A program made the position numbers and the translations under genes. 60,000 nt of DNA from Adiantum capillus-veneris. Lineage: Eukaryota > Streptophyta > Polypodiopsida > Polypodiales > Pteridaceae. This document shows positions 23,641-35,507 of the stretch, piece after piece. Positions within the stretch are counted from its first letter, which is position 1, and every line of letters begins with the position of its first letter. A model generated the notes under the pieces. It saw nothing but the letters and a program-made list of their open reading frames with translations. It was not told where the DNA came from and searched no databases. The stretch spans positions 58,283,340 to 58,343,339 of the forward strand of contig CM043942.1 of NCBI GenBank assembly GCA_014529385.2, given 5' to 3'.

Positions 23641-23798
23641 GCGCTTAAAAATTGAAAAGTGTGTTCCCACCGATACTGGGCTGGTTTCCAGTCTGGCTTG
23701 ATCATACTGGTACTGATTCTAAGATCAGTCTGGTCTGGTTCTATTGGTGCTGGTTCTGAAATTGGGACTGGTTGCACATGAAAAAGCCCAAAAATATC

Positions 23799-25100
23799 TT
23801 ATTCTGGTATCTCTTGCTTAGCAGTTCCCAGTTCCTTAGTACCTTGTTCTTGCCCATTCTCTCTAGCTTCTGAATAATAAAGCTTGATCTTTGCACCATT
23901 ATATACTCCTGGAAACAATAATCCAGATAAATATTTCAGTCTGACTGTACCATTGGAGAAGACCCAGTCTACCTCAAATGGTCCTGCCCAAGCAATCTTC
24001 AGGTTTGGCTTCTTTGGACCCAGTCTAGACTGATATAGAAGCACCAAATCTCCTTTCTGAAATTCCTGAACCTTAATTCGGCGATCATGCCAGTGCTTCC
24101 TTCGTTGTTGAACAATTTCTTGTTCCAGCAAAGCCCGTTGCCTGAGTTCATCTAGCCGCATCATTTCATCTAGGCGCTTTTTCAGATTGTGGTTGAAGTC
24201 TAAGCCATACTTCACAGCCATTCTCAGACTTGGGATCACAAACTCCATAAGAACCACAGCTGTAGTGCCATACACCATTCTGAATGGTGTCATCCCAGTA
24301 GTGACCTTATAAGTTGTCCTATACGCCCATAGAGCAGTCTGGAGTTTCAAATCCCACTGCTCTGGTTTCTTTTGCACCACCTTAGTGAGAATAGTTTTGA
24401 TTGTCTTGTTGCTACTTTCAGCCTGTCCATTGCATCTGGGATAGTAAGGAGTAGATTTCCGATGCTTGACTGAGAGCATATCCAATAGAATTTCCATAGT
24501 GTCATTGATAAAATGTGTTCCTTGATTTGACACAATCTCTACTGGACATCCATATCGGCAGACAATATTCTCAAATAGAAACCTTGCAGTTGACTTGGCT
24601 GTGTTGTCAGGAAGAGCCTTAGCTTCAACCCACTTAGTTACTTAACAAGTAGCCATTACTATGTACTTGTTCTTCCTGGGGATAACCTTCTTAAAAGGTC
24701 CCATAAAATTTAATCCCCATTTCATGAACACACCCAGTGGTTGTACTGGCGTCAAAGGAGTCATATCTGCAGCTATTGGTAGACCCATTCTTTGGCATAT
24801 GTCACAAGTTTTACAAAAAATTCTGACATCAGCAATCAGTGTTTGCCACCACAGACCAGCTAGCAGAATCTTTTTGTAGGTTACTTCATTGGAAAAGTGT
24901 CCACCATATTCACCAATATGTGCTTCTGAAATCACTTGCATTCTTCCTTCCATAGGGACACAACGTCGAAGTATACCATCCACACCCAGTCGATAGAGTA
25001 ATCCTCCGATGATAGTAAATTTCAAGCTTTTTATGATCAAAGCTTTCTTCAGGTTCTGCTTCCAGTCCTTTGGAAAAGCACCTTGGGAAAGAAATTGATA
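23799..25100 (-). pseudogene. gypsy-1 integrase (catalytic Asp lost)
   Basis: The N-terminal H2C2 zinc domain is at 24960-24780 (HIGEYGGHF ... CKTCDICQR). The core starts WGLNFMGPF at about 24725 and continues through TKWVEAKALPDNTA, VSNQGTHF (about 24530), YYPRCNGQAESSN and LWAYRTTYK. The C-terminal part has VLLYQSRLGPKKPNLKIAWAGPF. Both catalytic aspartates (in the family's DF.GP and SDQGT motifs) are asparagine here, each a single G-to-A change; the glutamate (QAE) remains. A TAA at about 24643 splits the core. The frame ends at a stop at 23799. No chromodomain follows. Confidence 0.88.
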
Positions 25101-25109
25101 AACATCATA

Positions 25110-25290
25110 CCATTCAGGATCCTATAGTCGACACAAACTCTCAATTTCCCATTCTACTTGGGAACGAAGACTATGGGGAATAGCCAATCACTACTAGCCA
25201 CCTCTGTGATGAACCCGGCCTTGAGAATATTATCAATCTCCTCTTTGAACTTCTTTGCATAGTTGGGGTTCATTCGGTATCTTTGCAGTC
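25110..25290 (-). pseudogene. gypsy-1 reverse transcriptase, N-terminal remnant
   Basis: Minus-strand translation gives RMNPNYAKKFKEEIDNILKA, ASSDWLFPIVFVPK and GKLRVCVDYR, the first two conserved RT blocks. After CVDYR it jumps straight to a pre-integrase linker (PEWYDVYQFLSQGAFPKDW), so the RT palm with the active site and all of RNase H were deleted at about 25115. Confidence 0.85.
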
Positions 25291-25599
25291 GTACTGGCCT
25301 AGCACTCTAGCTTTAACGGTGTTCGGTGCTGACATACTTCAGGATCCACTCCCTTCAGGTCTATGGACTATAGGAATAAGTGGAACTTCATCATCTTGGA
25401 TGGCCGTCAAGTCCACTATTCTAGCCTCCGCCTCAGCTTTCTTGCGCTATCCGATAAAGTTGGCCACTTTAGGCAAGGTTAGTCTGATATCCTTCAACTC
25501 TATAGTCAACTTCTGAATTCTATCACAAATTTTCACATGAATTTCTTCTCTCTCTTGGTCAGACTGATTGTCAGAGCTCGAAGAACTGGTATCTTCACA

Positions 25600-27491
25600 C
25601 TACCATTCCTCTTTTGCAGCGCTTCCACTCCTTCCATCAACTCTCAGTTCATCATCTAGTCCTTGTACCGTAGCCAACATGGTCTCAGGTATGGCCGGTA
25701 CTGGCTGATCCTTATCAGTTGATTGGGCTGGTATCCTCTGAATGACTCTAGCTTCAGAACTTTCTGGCTGCTCTGGTAGCTTCTTGGCCAAATCCTCCGT
25801 GATTTTAGCCGCTAGTTCCCTCTGCTCTTGCCATTCATCTACCACCTTCTCTTTACCTTTGGCCTTCCAAATTTCTCTTTGTTGAGTCCACTTGCTGCTG
25901 GTAGTATTGATTGGTGTTTCTGAAGTATCTGGAATTTCTTCAATAACTACACCCTTGTTTCTTGTGACTACCCTTACTGGGACTGGCTCTGGTGCCTTAG
26001 CCTCAATAGTAGTAGTTGCAGGTGCGTCTGGGCATTGGGCTGCAAAATGGCCATACTTCCCACAAGTGTAGCAATTCATACTCCTATTCTGGTAGTTGCC
26101 ACGCCCTCTGCCTCGGCCCATACCTGTTTGGAACCGGCCACGTCCCTGACCAGTACCATTGGTACCTGGCCTCTCCTCTTGAGATACTTTGGTGAGTTCT
26201 ACCTTCATTGGTTCAGTGTAGGCGGCCACTGATAGATCTCTGCCCTTCTTAAAGTGATGAATTCTGATGCCACAATTGTTCCATAGATGACCAAAAGCCT
26301 TACAGTAGGTACATTGTGGACATTCGTTGGAGATATGGTCCTTGGATTTTCATTTCGAACACCAAGTCTCCATCTTACGAACTGGCTGTCTTGTGTGGCT
26401 AATTTCAGCAATCTGTCTATCCACTTCTTCAATTTTCTTGGTCCAAGATCCCTTCTTTGACTTCTCCTTGGATCGTTCATTAGAGCTGCTTTCGGAGCTG
26501 CTGGACACCTCACTGGAATCATAACTTTCAGTAGTAGAGCTACTGCTATTGGACCGTCGCTTTTTGTGGCTCTTTTCCTTCTTGACCTACTGTTCCAGCT
26601 TCAGTGCCCGTTGGACCAAATCATTGAATTTCTTGGTAGGAGCTGGTACCTCCTACTCTCTTAGCTTCTTGCTTTTGAAACCATTCAGAAACCATGCCCT
26701 CAACCTCTTCTCAGATGGCAGTTCCTGTAAGTGCCTGGTTAACTCCTTGATCTTTTCCACATAAATTTGGACTAATAGATTCCGTTGTTTGATCTTATCT
26801 AGTTCACAGAGGATATCTTCATCCCCTCTGTTGTCGAAATATTCCAACCTGAAGGCTTTAAGAAACTTGTTGTATGATCTGAGCTGGCAGGCGGGGTAAT
26901 GGTAATACCATTTCCTCGCTGCCTCCTTCAAGGTTTGCGAGAAATACTCCCCCCAACCATCTTCATCAATATTTTTCAGTTCAGCATACTGCTCAAAAGC
27001 CTATATGTGAATGTCTGGATCATCCTTCTTATCTCCCTTGAATATTGGAAAAAAAAAATTCAGGGAAGTTGTGTAATCATTCCAATTACCATTGATCCTG
27101 CCACTTCTCTTCTTGGATTCAGAAGAGTGCTTAGAAGGCTTCTTGCAATTGTCAGTGTCAGCATCCCAATCAAACTCTGTCTCTGTCTCAGTGTCAGTGT
27201 CTTCTTTGGTCTGTCACTAGAAGTACGGTGACTGCCTTTACTTCCCTTGGTACCCTCATCCCCCTGTCGGGACCGAGAACTCTTGGCTTTCCGTGCTTCC
27301 CTCTCTACCCGTCGGCGTCGAGAATGACTGGACTACTGTGAGTCCTGTGCCTCATCAGTCTGACTCTGCTCCTCCTGAGCCTCAGTGTCAGTCATCTTCT
27401 CTTGCTTAGGGTCAGACTCTCTTCCTGACTCCTCAGGAATAGGATCAACACGAATGGTGGATTTCCGGCCACGACTGGATTTAGGTGCCAT
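25600..27491 (-). pseudogene. gypsy-1 gag (capsid, three zinc knuckles)
   Basis: Starts at the ATG at 27491 (MAPKSSRGRK), an S/E/R-rich head. A TAG at 27333-27335 and a frame change at the A10 run (27049-27058) break it. The retrotransposon-gag capsid domain lies at 27060-26650 (FPIFKGDKKDDPDIH, LKEAARKWYYHYP, YVEKIKELTRHLQELP). Zinc knuckles follow: the first is damaged (CSK, stop, then KSKDHISNEC; about 26350), the second is CTYCKAFGHLWNNC, the third CYTCGKYGHFAAQC (about 26040-26080) preceded by an RGRG-rich basic stretch. Protease motifs were not found before RT. It would form the particle and bind RNA. Confidence 0.85.
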
Positions 27492-27546
27492 TGCTGAAAA
27501 CTTCCAATTGGGAGAAGAATCTTTCAGTCAACGAGCTTCAGCTCGA

Positions 27547-27562
27547 GCCACCGTGATCACCA
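27547..27562 (-). promoter_or_regulatory. gypsy-1 candidate primer binding site
   Basis: On the minus strand TGGTGATCACGGTGGC lies three bases after the 5' LTR. It begins with TGG, complementary to tRNA CCA ends. I could not assign the tRNA; it is not the initiator-Met type used by the other two elements. Confidence 0.55.
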
Positions 27563-27565
27563 AAA

Positions 27566-28040
27566 TGGAATTGGAGCTGATCTCTTGAGACAGGTAATTC
27601 CAGTGTTAGAAGATTTCAGCTACTAGTGTGAGAAGATTCCAGACAGTAGACTGGACAGAAATCAGAAACTAGAGTGGAATTTGGATACTGGAATAAGAAT
27701 CAGACTTATGTACTGGAAATAATGTTCAGATTCAGATTCAGATTTAGAGTACTGGACAAGAAGTAAGTGTGATTGGAATATCTGTCATGATTGGGATTAC
27801 ATTATGATATGATTTACAGAGAGAGAGTACAGCCGACAACAACTGTCAACGATTCTCATGTACAAGTGTAGCCAAAGTGCTAACCCAAATGATAACAATT
27901 GCCAACCCGATTGCAATGTAATGGGCCCTATTTATACACTTTGGATTTACTGTAGTAATTACCATAGTAATTACTAAGTAATTTGTTGTCCGTCTCATAA
28001 GAGAACGTTCCCACTTAGTGAAACTATCCAGCTGTCTACA
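27566..28040 (-). repeat. gypsy-1 5' LTR
   Basis: 475 bp, matching 19071-19552. It lacks an 11-bp segment near 27799 and has 6 extra bases near 27746 relative to the other LTR. Confidence 0.92.
27929..27936 (-). promoter_or_regulatory. gypsy-1 LTR TATA box
   Basis: Minus strand reads GTGTATAAATAGGGCCC, a strong TATA box. The same sequence is kept in the 3' LTR at 19442-19449. Confidence 0.75.
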
Positions 28041-28045
28041 GATAG
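28041..28045. repeat. target-site duplication GATAG (right)
   Basis: Matches 19066-19070. Confidence 0.9.
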
Positions 28046-28264
28046 GGAAGCAAAGGGCAGTGAGGCTGCCTTGAGCGTGCCCTCAAATTTTTTTATGCAC
28101 CATACCAAATGAGACCAAATGAAAGACGTGCATCGCAAGGCATATGAGGATAGGAATAAGAAAAACAAGGAGATCTCTTATGAAGAAAACATGCCCAACG
28201 AGAAGGCAAGTCCCTGAAGAAAATAGGAACGTGCGGCCTATGAGGTTGAGTTACAATTGAAAGT

Positions 28265-30786
28265 ATGCTTTTGAAATTTCAATGGCTACACCCATGGAAT
28301 GCGAGGGTTGGCATAGATGAACTAGCAAGCAAAGCTGATGTTGTACTTCTTGTTGAAACTTGGGAGCATGATACACAAAGGATTAACATGTTGGAGGATT
28401 GCAATGTACATTCATTGAAATGGTCAAAGAATCTCAAACAACAAAGAAAGCAAGGAGGGCTAGCATGTATGATTAACAAAGGATTGGAAGATTTTGTATC
28501 AATTGTGAAAGATGACAAGCACAAATATTATGTATGGCTAAAAATTATGACACCAAAAAGAGCACCCATTTTTGTAGCCGGTTGTTACATTCTTTGTCAT
28601 AATTACCCTTTTTATGCTTGCATGGATAGAGATCAACCATTTGTGTATTTAGAGGAGGACATTGATTATTTTGAAGGCAAAGAGGGTGTTATTGTCTTTG
28701 GGGATATGAATGCTCACACAAAAATATTGCAACATGATACTCAACAATTTGATATGCCAAACATTTCAAAAAAGTTGGAGAAAGTTCACTTATATGATCA
28801 TACTTCAATGGATGAAAAAGAGCCAGGTCACTATGAAAAGTTACTTTTTACACATACGCAAGATCATGGGTATGCTCATTGCCAATGGTGTAGCTTTATG
28901 GAGTGGAACCGATGGATTTACATCTAGAAAACACAATGGGCACTGTGTGATTAACTATATGCTACTATCTGAAGCCATCATGTATCATAAAAAGTGTTTT
29001 ACTTGGCCAATGGAGCCCCTAAATCAAACTATCAGACCTTATGTATTGACTTTACATATGGAGAAACAACTAAGCATGATAATTTTAGCCAAAGAAAAGA
29101 TAAGTTGTCTCTTTGTATGAATTTTCAAACGGGCATCAATGTATATTGGAATGGTTGAGCAAAAGTTATGGATGACAAAGCTTCAATATGACGCACCATC
29201 AAAAACTAAATGGGAAGCTTTCAAGAAAATTATTTGTTCTTGTGCCAAAGATTTCTTTTCCATAAAGCATTTCCATGGTATCGACAAAGTTAGATCATGC
29301 AAAAGGTAGTTCGATAAAGAATGTCAAGATACTTGAAAGTCCTTGATAAAGATAATGTGAAGACAACTATCAAAGTCATTTGTATACATACAAAGCATTG
29401 ATTCAAAAGAAGAGAACATGGGAAGTCAAACATCAAATTTCTTTAAGTCTAAGGAAAGGCACATGCACACAGAAGAGTTTGGTGAAACTTGAAGGGTAAG
29501 TGGCTTGAGAGTTTTGATAACTTGAGTCTTATGAATATATACGCACATTGTAGGCAACTATATGAGCAACCAAATGTTGAAAAGATGTCATTTTATGGTT
29601 CACTCCCATGTATGCCCTCTTTTTTTACGATTGAGGATGTGTGGGGCAGGCTCGAAAAGTTTGCCACCTGTAAAGCAAGAGATCTTTAAGATATCAAGCT
29701 GGAAATGATTAAATGGATATGAGATTTCACACATGATTGGATGTGTGATATGTTCAACCTTTCACTCAACATGGTATGCCTTGTGTTTGGAGCACTAAAT
29801 GGGTCAAGCCTTCGCATAAAGGAGGGGATATAAAGAATGTAAATAACTACCAAACTATAATGATTGGGTTTCCTATAGCAAAGTTATTTGGGTGCATAAT
29901 GGAGATAAAATTGAGTGATTGAGTTGAAAAAAATAGCAGGCGTGGAAAAGGACGAGTAGGTTTCCATCAAATGTCATAGCACCATTGACCATCTTGTCAC
30001 TCTTCGTGTTCTCATGAAAGAAAGTCAGTTGAAAGGTAGTGATTGTATTGTTACTTTGTGAACTTTAAGAAAACCTTTGATACGATTCCACATAATAATT
30101 CGTGAAGAAGGATTGAATAACTTCAAGTGCCAAGTGAGTTTATGTTTGCAGTTTTTCGAATCTATGAGAAGGTGATATATCAATTATGCATGGTAAGATA
30201 AATTTTAAAAAAAATTGCAATCATTATTGGGGTTAAACAAAGATTTTCATCGTCGCCAACTCTCTTTGGTATATGCATCAGTCAATTGGAACAAATGATA
30301 CTTTACTTTATGCAAGAAGAGGGCATTGAAGAGGTCACTATTTGCAATGCGGTAATCATGCTTTTGTTGTATGCAGATGGTATATAGGGCTTCTAGCACA
30401 CACTTTAGAGGATGCACAAACGCTTATGGTTGTCCTTGAGAACTCTTGCTTGCATAGTGGACTGACTGTGAATGAATCCAAAAAAAAGGTTATGCTTGTG
30501 AAAACCAACCATAAGGAGAAGTCATGCATTGTGTTCAACAATGAGACACTTGAAGTTGTTGAGAAATTTCAAGTACCTTGGCCTTGAGTTTTCAGTCAAT
30601 CACAATTGGTATGAATATGCTATGCATCGTTTGGAAGTTGAGCGTACTATACATTTGAGACATCCCATTGGGGCAATGGAGAAGAGTCAAGTTGATTGTG
30701 CACATTATGCTCTTTGCAAGTTCGAGAGTGTGAGTACCACACACTACTAGAGTGCTCAGCTTTTGGTCACATCCGAACTTGCTTCC
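28265..30786 (+). pseudogene. second LINE relic, endonuclease and RT
   Basis: The 220-codon frame at 28265-28927 is an endonuclease/exonuclease/phosphatase-type domain: ADVVLLVETWEHDT, GGLACMINKGLEDF, VFVAGCYI-like, VIVFGDMNAHT (about 28694), then HNGHCVINYMLLSEA in the next frame. RT motifs follow with many stops: WVKPSHKGGDIKNVNNYQTI (about 29795-29850), STIDHLVTLRVLMKESQLKG (about 29978) and LLLYADGI at 30362-30385, where the family has YADD. Then FKYLGLEFS at about 30567. The YADD-to-YADG change removes a catalytic residue. It is distinct from the L1 copy upstream. Its 3' end is cut by gypsy-2 at 30786. About 220 bp before 28265 may be ORF1 remains. Confidence 0.78.
30782..30786. repeat. 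target-site duplication CTTCC (left)
   Basis: Identical to 46662-46666, directly outside the outer ends of the gypsy-2 LTRs. Confidence 0.9.
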
Positions 30787-33571
30787 TGTGAGGTCCCCAC
30801 CCCGTCGTCTAAAACGGTGGATCTGATGGTAAACCTGGTGGCCACTAGATCTATAGCGGAAGCAAACAAAGTGCTTCAGGGTTCATCTAGCGGATGATCT
30901 CTCATCACAAAGTGAGTCGAGTTCGAGCCTACTAGCAATGAGATCTAGCTCCACCTCGCAGGAGAAGCGTACTTAACTTATCTAGCGATTCTAACACCCA
31001 CCTTCCAAGAGGAGAGAAATCCCGAGTGCCTTTTTTCCCATGTTTCAGAGGCATGTACAGTTGAGACCTCGCCGCTCTTGGGGCAATGAGTACTACTAGT
31101 GTCGAGTTATAACACTATGGAGACGGAGAGTTCCCGACCAATCGGGACCACCCTTCTCATAGACATTTGGCAACCTGAGCCAAGTCCCCACTTTCCACCC
31201 CCACACTCACACTTCCTTTGTGTGTCTTAATTACTACCACAATGGTTGTTCAACATAAAATTCCTTGATTAAATTTCCGATTCACAAGGTTCGTTAAGAC
31301 AGCCCTTCAACCAATATTGCAAAGTGGCACCAAGACAGAGTTCTAGTCAAAATTCTACTCAAACTTATTCATTAAAATTCCAATGTTCTGGAGGTACAAC
31401 ATCCCCCCTCCAGCGAGAGTTTACTCCTCCCGTTGTCGCCTAGCTGTCATACAACTAGGTATGTCCACCGCATAGAAAGCACGACATGGACATTTCCACT
31501 GCATAGAAAGCAAAACGTGGTTTCCCACCGCATAGAAAGCAAGTCGTGGGTAAAGGCCCTAAGCTAGTAACTCTAGATACTGCGAAATCGTCGCGAGCCG
31601 CCCCCTGTGATGAGTAGGGGGCCAGGACTAGTTCAACATTGGAAATAGAATGAACATGCCGAGCTAAATTTTCCCTAGTAGACATTCTTTCCTATTGCAA
31701 ACAGTATATCCATCAACCATTCTTTCCTACTTAGACTTTAATATACAATTGAATTCAAATGCCGAGGTTTCCGTCGGATTTTCTCCAACATGTTTAGGGA
31801 TATGTTCTTTCCTAGCTAAACGTATGCAATGATAAATTAAACAACTTGAATAAAATTGTGACCTACCTCCTCCATTTCTGCGTCAATGGCCCGTGAGAGG
31901 GCCGGTCCTTGGTCGTCCATGGGAGCTTTTCCTTTTCCATTCACATTGCTCGTTCTCGCCTCGCGGTCGTGGGCACCACCGAAGCGAGTTCTCTTTACCG
32001 AGGCCATTTTATACTCACTACTTAAATGATAAACTTGGAGAAAAGAGCTAATGTTCGAGAGCATCATAACAATCCAAATGACAAATTAGAATCATTGAAC
32101 AATCCCTCTTATACGAGGGGGTTAGATTTTCCTTCGAGACATAGTAATTTTATGGATAATACTTTACTTGTCCTATGGGAACCGGCTCTAAAGTTAATCA
32201 CTTGGCTTAGATGATTATAATTTCAGAATTTTACTAATTAAATTAAAAGAGAGATGAATTAAGCAAGCTCAATCACTTTCCTAATGCAATTAGAAAGATG
32301 TAGAATTACTGCATGCATAGGTGAGAGAAAATTCTCTTCTTAGTGGCTTAATGATGGATTAATTTTACCTTAATCACATCTTAATGTATGAGAAAATTGA
32401 ATCTAACTTAGTTACACCAATTTTGTGTGGTAAAAGAATGAATTTCATCAAATCTACATCATTACCGGCTTAACAATTAATTACTATGCTGCCTAGAGAG
32501 AGAATTCTCTTCTAGTCATGTATTAATCATTGATTAAGAGTGATGAATGGCTGTATAATTAGCTATTGGATGATGATTATGTAATGGAATATAGATATGG
32601 AGAATTAGAGAGCAACTATTGGGAAACATAGCTAAGATTAAGCATAGTAGATGAGGAATTAAGAGAATGATGAAGAGGTTTACAGAAGAGCATAAATTAA
32701 ATCATGATTATCGTGATTAGGGGCTCAAATCCTCCTGATTTTCTGATCCAAATGATTTCTCAAGACAAGAATCAGGCAGCACTTCCCTCCTTCGCTTCTC
32801 CTCCAAAAACTGTGTGTGCCGGCAGCACCTCCCCAAGGTGTGTGTGTGTGAGAGTACTGGGTGTGTGTGTGTGTGAGAGCATGTGTGTCTGTGTGTGTGT
32901 GAGCACACTCTTAAATAGGCTCCTTCAAGCTGAAAATCGACCAGCCTTGCTATTTGCATCTGGGTGAGCTCTCACATCATGCATAGCAAGTCTAGTTTCC
33001 TGCCTACCAAGTGTCCAGTTACCTAGTCTAACTGGCTCTCACACTCACTCTCAAGCTTGGAAACTCTCCCACAACTCCCACAAGACAAGAGGGCGCCCCC
33101 TAGCTACTAAAGCTGTCTTTGAGTGGCGTGGAACCTGTTCCCACACAGCCTCGAGCCCCGGTGCCTCCTCGCACAACTTTAAGAAAAAATTGGTTTTAGG
33201 CTAAAACGTCCCATACGAGTCGGAATTTAATGACGTAAATTTCTATACTAAGCTCTAACCAAGACGTACTGGTCCGAGTACATTCCATATTTAGCAGCCC
33301 CCGGGATCCAAAAATGCATTTTTTTCAAATTCGAGATACAAGTGCAATTTTTCAAGACGGTCAAAACTAAACAGGTCGGGCGACCAAAAACTTACTATTT
33401 TTGAAAATTATTTTACAAAAATTATTTTAATTTACATTTCGAAACTTTAAAACATTCTAAACATCATGGCATTGACAGAATTCAAAAAACTGCTAGAAAT
33501 AGTAACTTTTTTCCAATATGTTCATTCCATGATACAAGGGTGCTCTTTTTGGTCGGGTCATAGACCTTACA
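30787..33571 (-). repeat. gypsy-2 3' LTR
   Basis: 2,785 bp, TG...CA ends, collinear with the split 5' LTR (38663-39216 plus 44402-46661). It contains an AT-rich centre, a GT microsatellite at about 32837-32905 and a copy of the leader ORF (minus, ATG at 32007). Confidence 0.92.
31867..32007 (-). CDS. leader ORF copy in gypsy-2 3' LTR
   Basis: Same 47-codon frame as 44935-45075, no indel, about six residue differences. Donor-like GAG|GTAGGT follows on the minus strand at 31866-31861. Confidence 0.5.
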
Positions 33572-33582
33572 ACCTCCCCAAC
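33572..33582 (-). promoter_or_regulatory. gypsy-2 polypurine tract
   Basis: Minus strand GTTGGGGAGGT directly abuts the 3' LTR. Confidence 0.75.
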
Positions 33583-33602
33583 ATGAAGAATTTGAGATGT
33601 CC

Positions 33603-33911
33603 TCATCGCAAGAATGTGTATGGGTAATCTTTTATGAGCGTTGGTTCGTCCTCCCAAGTTGCATCTTCTTCAGGGTAATCCTTCCACTTTACTAGATGCT
33701 CTGTGATAGTTCTGTTGCGTAACTTCCTTTCCCTTGTTTCAAGTACATAGTCAGGTTGGAGCTCGAGAACTCCTTGTGTTGGCATGACTATCTGATCGTA
33801 ATCCAAGAATTGATCAGAATTAGGGATGTAGGGTTTGAGTAAGCTGACGTGGAAGACATCATGAACCTTCAAGTTTGCAGGTAACTTTAGCTTGTAGGCC
33901 TGGTCACTCAC
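33603..33911 (-). pseudogene. gypsy-2 integrase C-terminus with chromodomain
   Basis: The frame has LKVHDVFHVSLLKPYIPN, the usual integrase tail, then VLETRERKLRNRTITEHLVK and WKDYPEEDATWEDE, a clear chromodomain ending at a stop at 33603. Chromodomains bind modified histones and steer chromoviruses into heterochromatin. A frame change near 34040 separates it from the integrase core. Confidence 0.92.
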
Positions 33912-33967
33912 AACCTTAACAATCTCAAATGGTCCACAATACCTTGGGCTTAGTTTCTTGTATCTGC

Positions 33968-35179
33968 CTAGAGATAAGTTGCTTTTCTTTGGTCGGTCTC
34001 GCAGAAAAACCTTATCTCCTTCTTTGAAAGTTCTTTCCGAACGGTTCTTATTTTCTTATCTGCATAGTGCTTCTCTCTATCCTGAGTGGCCTGAATGTCT
34101 TGGCGAATAGATCTAGTCTGAGCTTCCATTTCTTCTAGCATCTTCCTAGAGGCTTCTACCCTGCTGGTTCGATACGAGAAGTTCAGTGGTGCTAAACAGT
34201 CCTGTCCATAAAGAGCTTTGAAGGGTGACATTCCAATGCTTCTGTGTTTGAAAGAATTATAAGCATACTCCACCAAAGGTAGATATTGTAACCACTTCTT
34301 TGGCTCTTGCGAACAATAGGCTCTGAGAATGTCCTCTATGACTTCATTAACTCTCTCAGTTTGCCCATCTGTCTGCGGATGATACGCTGTACTGAAGGCT
34401 AATTGTGACCCAATAGATTGGAAAAGAGAAGTCCAAAATTTTGATGTAAACTTGGCATCTCTATCACTAACGATACGCTTGGGTAGACCATGTAACTTAA
34501 AGATCTCCTTGATGAATACCCAGCTAATATCTGAAGCAGTAAAGGTTGTCTTTACGGGTATTAGATGAGCCACTTTTGTGAGCATATCAACAACCACGAA
34601 AACAGAGTCATAACCTCCTATAGAAGGTAATCCTATAACGAAGTCCATACTGATGCATTCCCATTTCATCTGGGGTATGTCAAGAGGTTGAAGTTGCCCT
34701 GGTAACTTGATCCTTTCAGCTTTTATCCATTGACAAGAAAGACATTGCCTCACATAGCGAAGTATGTCTCCTTTCACTCCAGACCAAAAATAACTCCTCC
34801 TGACAGCATGAAGAGTCTTAGCATAGCCTGGATGACCAGATGTAGGGCTATCGTGTGCTTCATACAGAATAGCCTTGTTTAAAGCGGGGTCTCTAGGTAC
34901 ACAGAGTCTATGTCTGTAGTAAAGACATCCTCCCATAAGAGAGTAATCTTTAGCTTCAGGTATCTTATTCTGTTGGACCAATGATACTATACGTTGGTAT
35001 TCTGGATCTACCAAAGATGCTTCTTTGATTTTGTCCCAGATAGAGTTATTTCGAATAGAGATAGCTTCGAGAAAAGATTTTCGGCTAAGTCCATCTACAA
35101 CTGCATTTTCCTTCCCTGGTCTATACTTTATGTCAAGGTCATATTCTTGTAAAAGCTCTATCCATCGCCGTTGTCGCAT
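33968..35179 (-). pseudogene. gypsy-2 integrase core (DDE intact)
   Basis: Begins with the RNase H tail RWIELLQEYDLDIKYRPGKE and an ADGLSR-type motif (VVDGLSRK), then zinc domain HDSPTSGHPGYAKT ... CLSCQ. Catalytic core residues are all present: ISMDFVIGLP (about 34660), VSDRDAKFTSKFW (about 34468) and AYHPQTDGQTERVNE (about 34380). The segment YAYNSFKHRSIGMSPFKALY follows. The ORF runs 403 codons without a stop, the longest intact stretch of this element. Confidence 0.93.
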
Positions 35180-35465
35180 ATTGAGAATAGGTTGAGTAAA
35201 AATTTAAGCTCTTGTGGTCTATCACTAGCTGAAACTTGCGCTCGAGAAGATAATGTCTCCATAACTTTAGCGCATGTATAGCCGCTAAAAGTTCCAAATC
35301 ATGAGTAGGATAATTCTTCTCATGATCCCTCAGCTTTCGCGAAGTATACGCCACCGGTCTTCCTTCTTGAGTAAGAACTCCACCTAGAGCAAATTTGCTA
35401 GCATCGGTCGCTACTTCAAATTCCTTACTGAAATCTGGAAGCTTTAAAATAGGAGCTGAGACCAA
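35139..35465 (-). pseudogene. gypsy-2 RNase H
   Basis: FEVATDASKFALGGVLTQEG, SRKLRDHEKNYPTHDLELLA and LVIDHKSL are the gypsy RNase H motifs with the catalytic D and E. It is in the same frame as the upstream RT half, with one TAG at about 35507. A frame change near 35195 separates it from integrase. Confidence 0.9.
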
Positions 35466-35507
35466 GAATTCTTTTAGCTTAGCAAATCTAGACTCGTGCT
35501 CGGTCTT

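Larger units (their letters stand above)
19071..28040 (-). mobile_element. Ty3/gypsy element 1 (non-chromovirus, defective, with long 3' ORF)
   Basis: Bounded by LTRs starting TGGAATTGG and ending CTGTCTACA, with a perfect 5-bp TSD (GATAG). Coding order on the minus strand is gag (27491-25600), RT start (25290-25110), integrase (25100-23799), then about 3.9 kb of extra coding sequence before a purine-rich tract and the 3' LTR. Gag-pol order with integrase last marks Ty3/gypsy. No chromodomain follows integrase, so it belongs outside the chromoviruses (Tat/Athila-like or the related early-land-plant lineages). Protease, most of RT and RNase H are missing. The LTRs differ at roughly 25-30 positions plus two indels by eye. 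Confidence 0.92.

Noticed and set aside
23454-23777. Envelope-like start after gypsy-1 integrase
   Set aside because: It is in the integrase frame after one stop, but has no signal peptide or membrane span; treated as part of the unknown 3' region.
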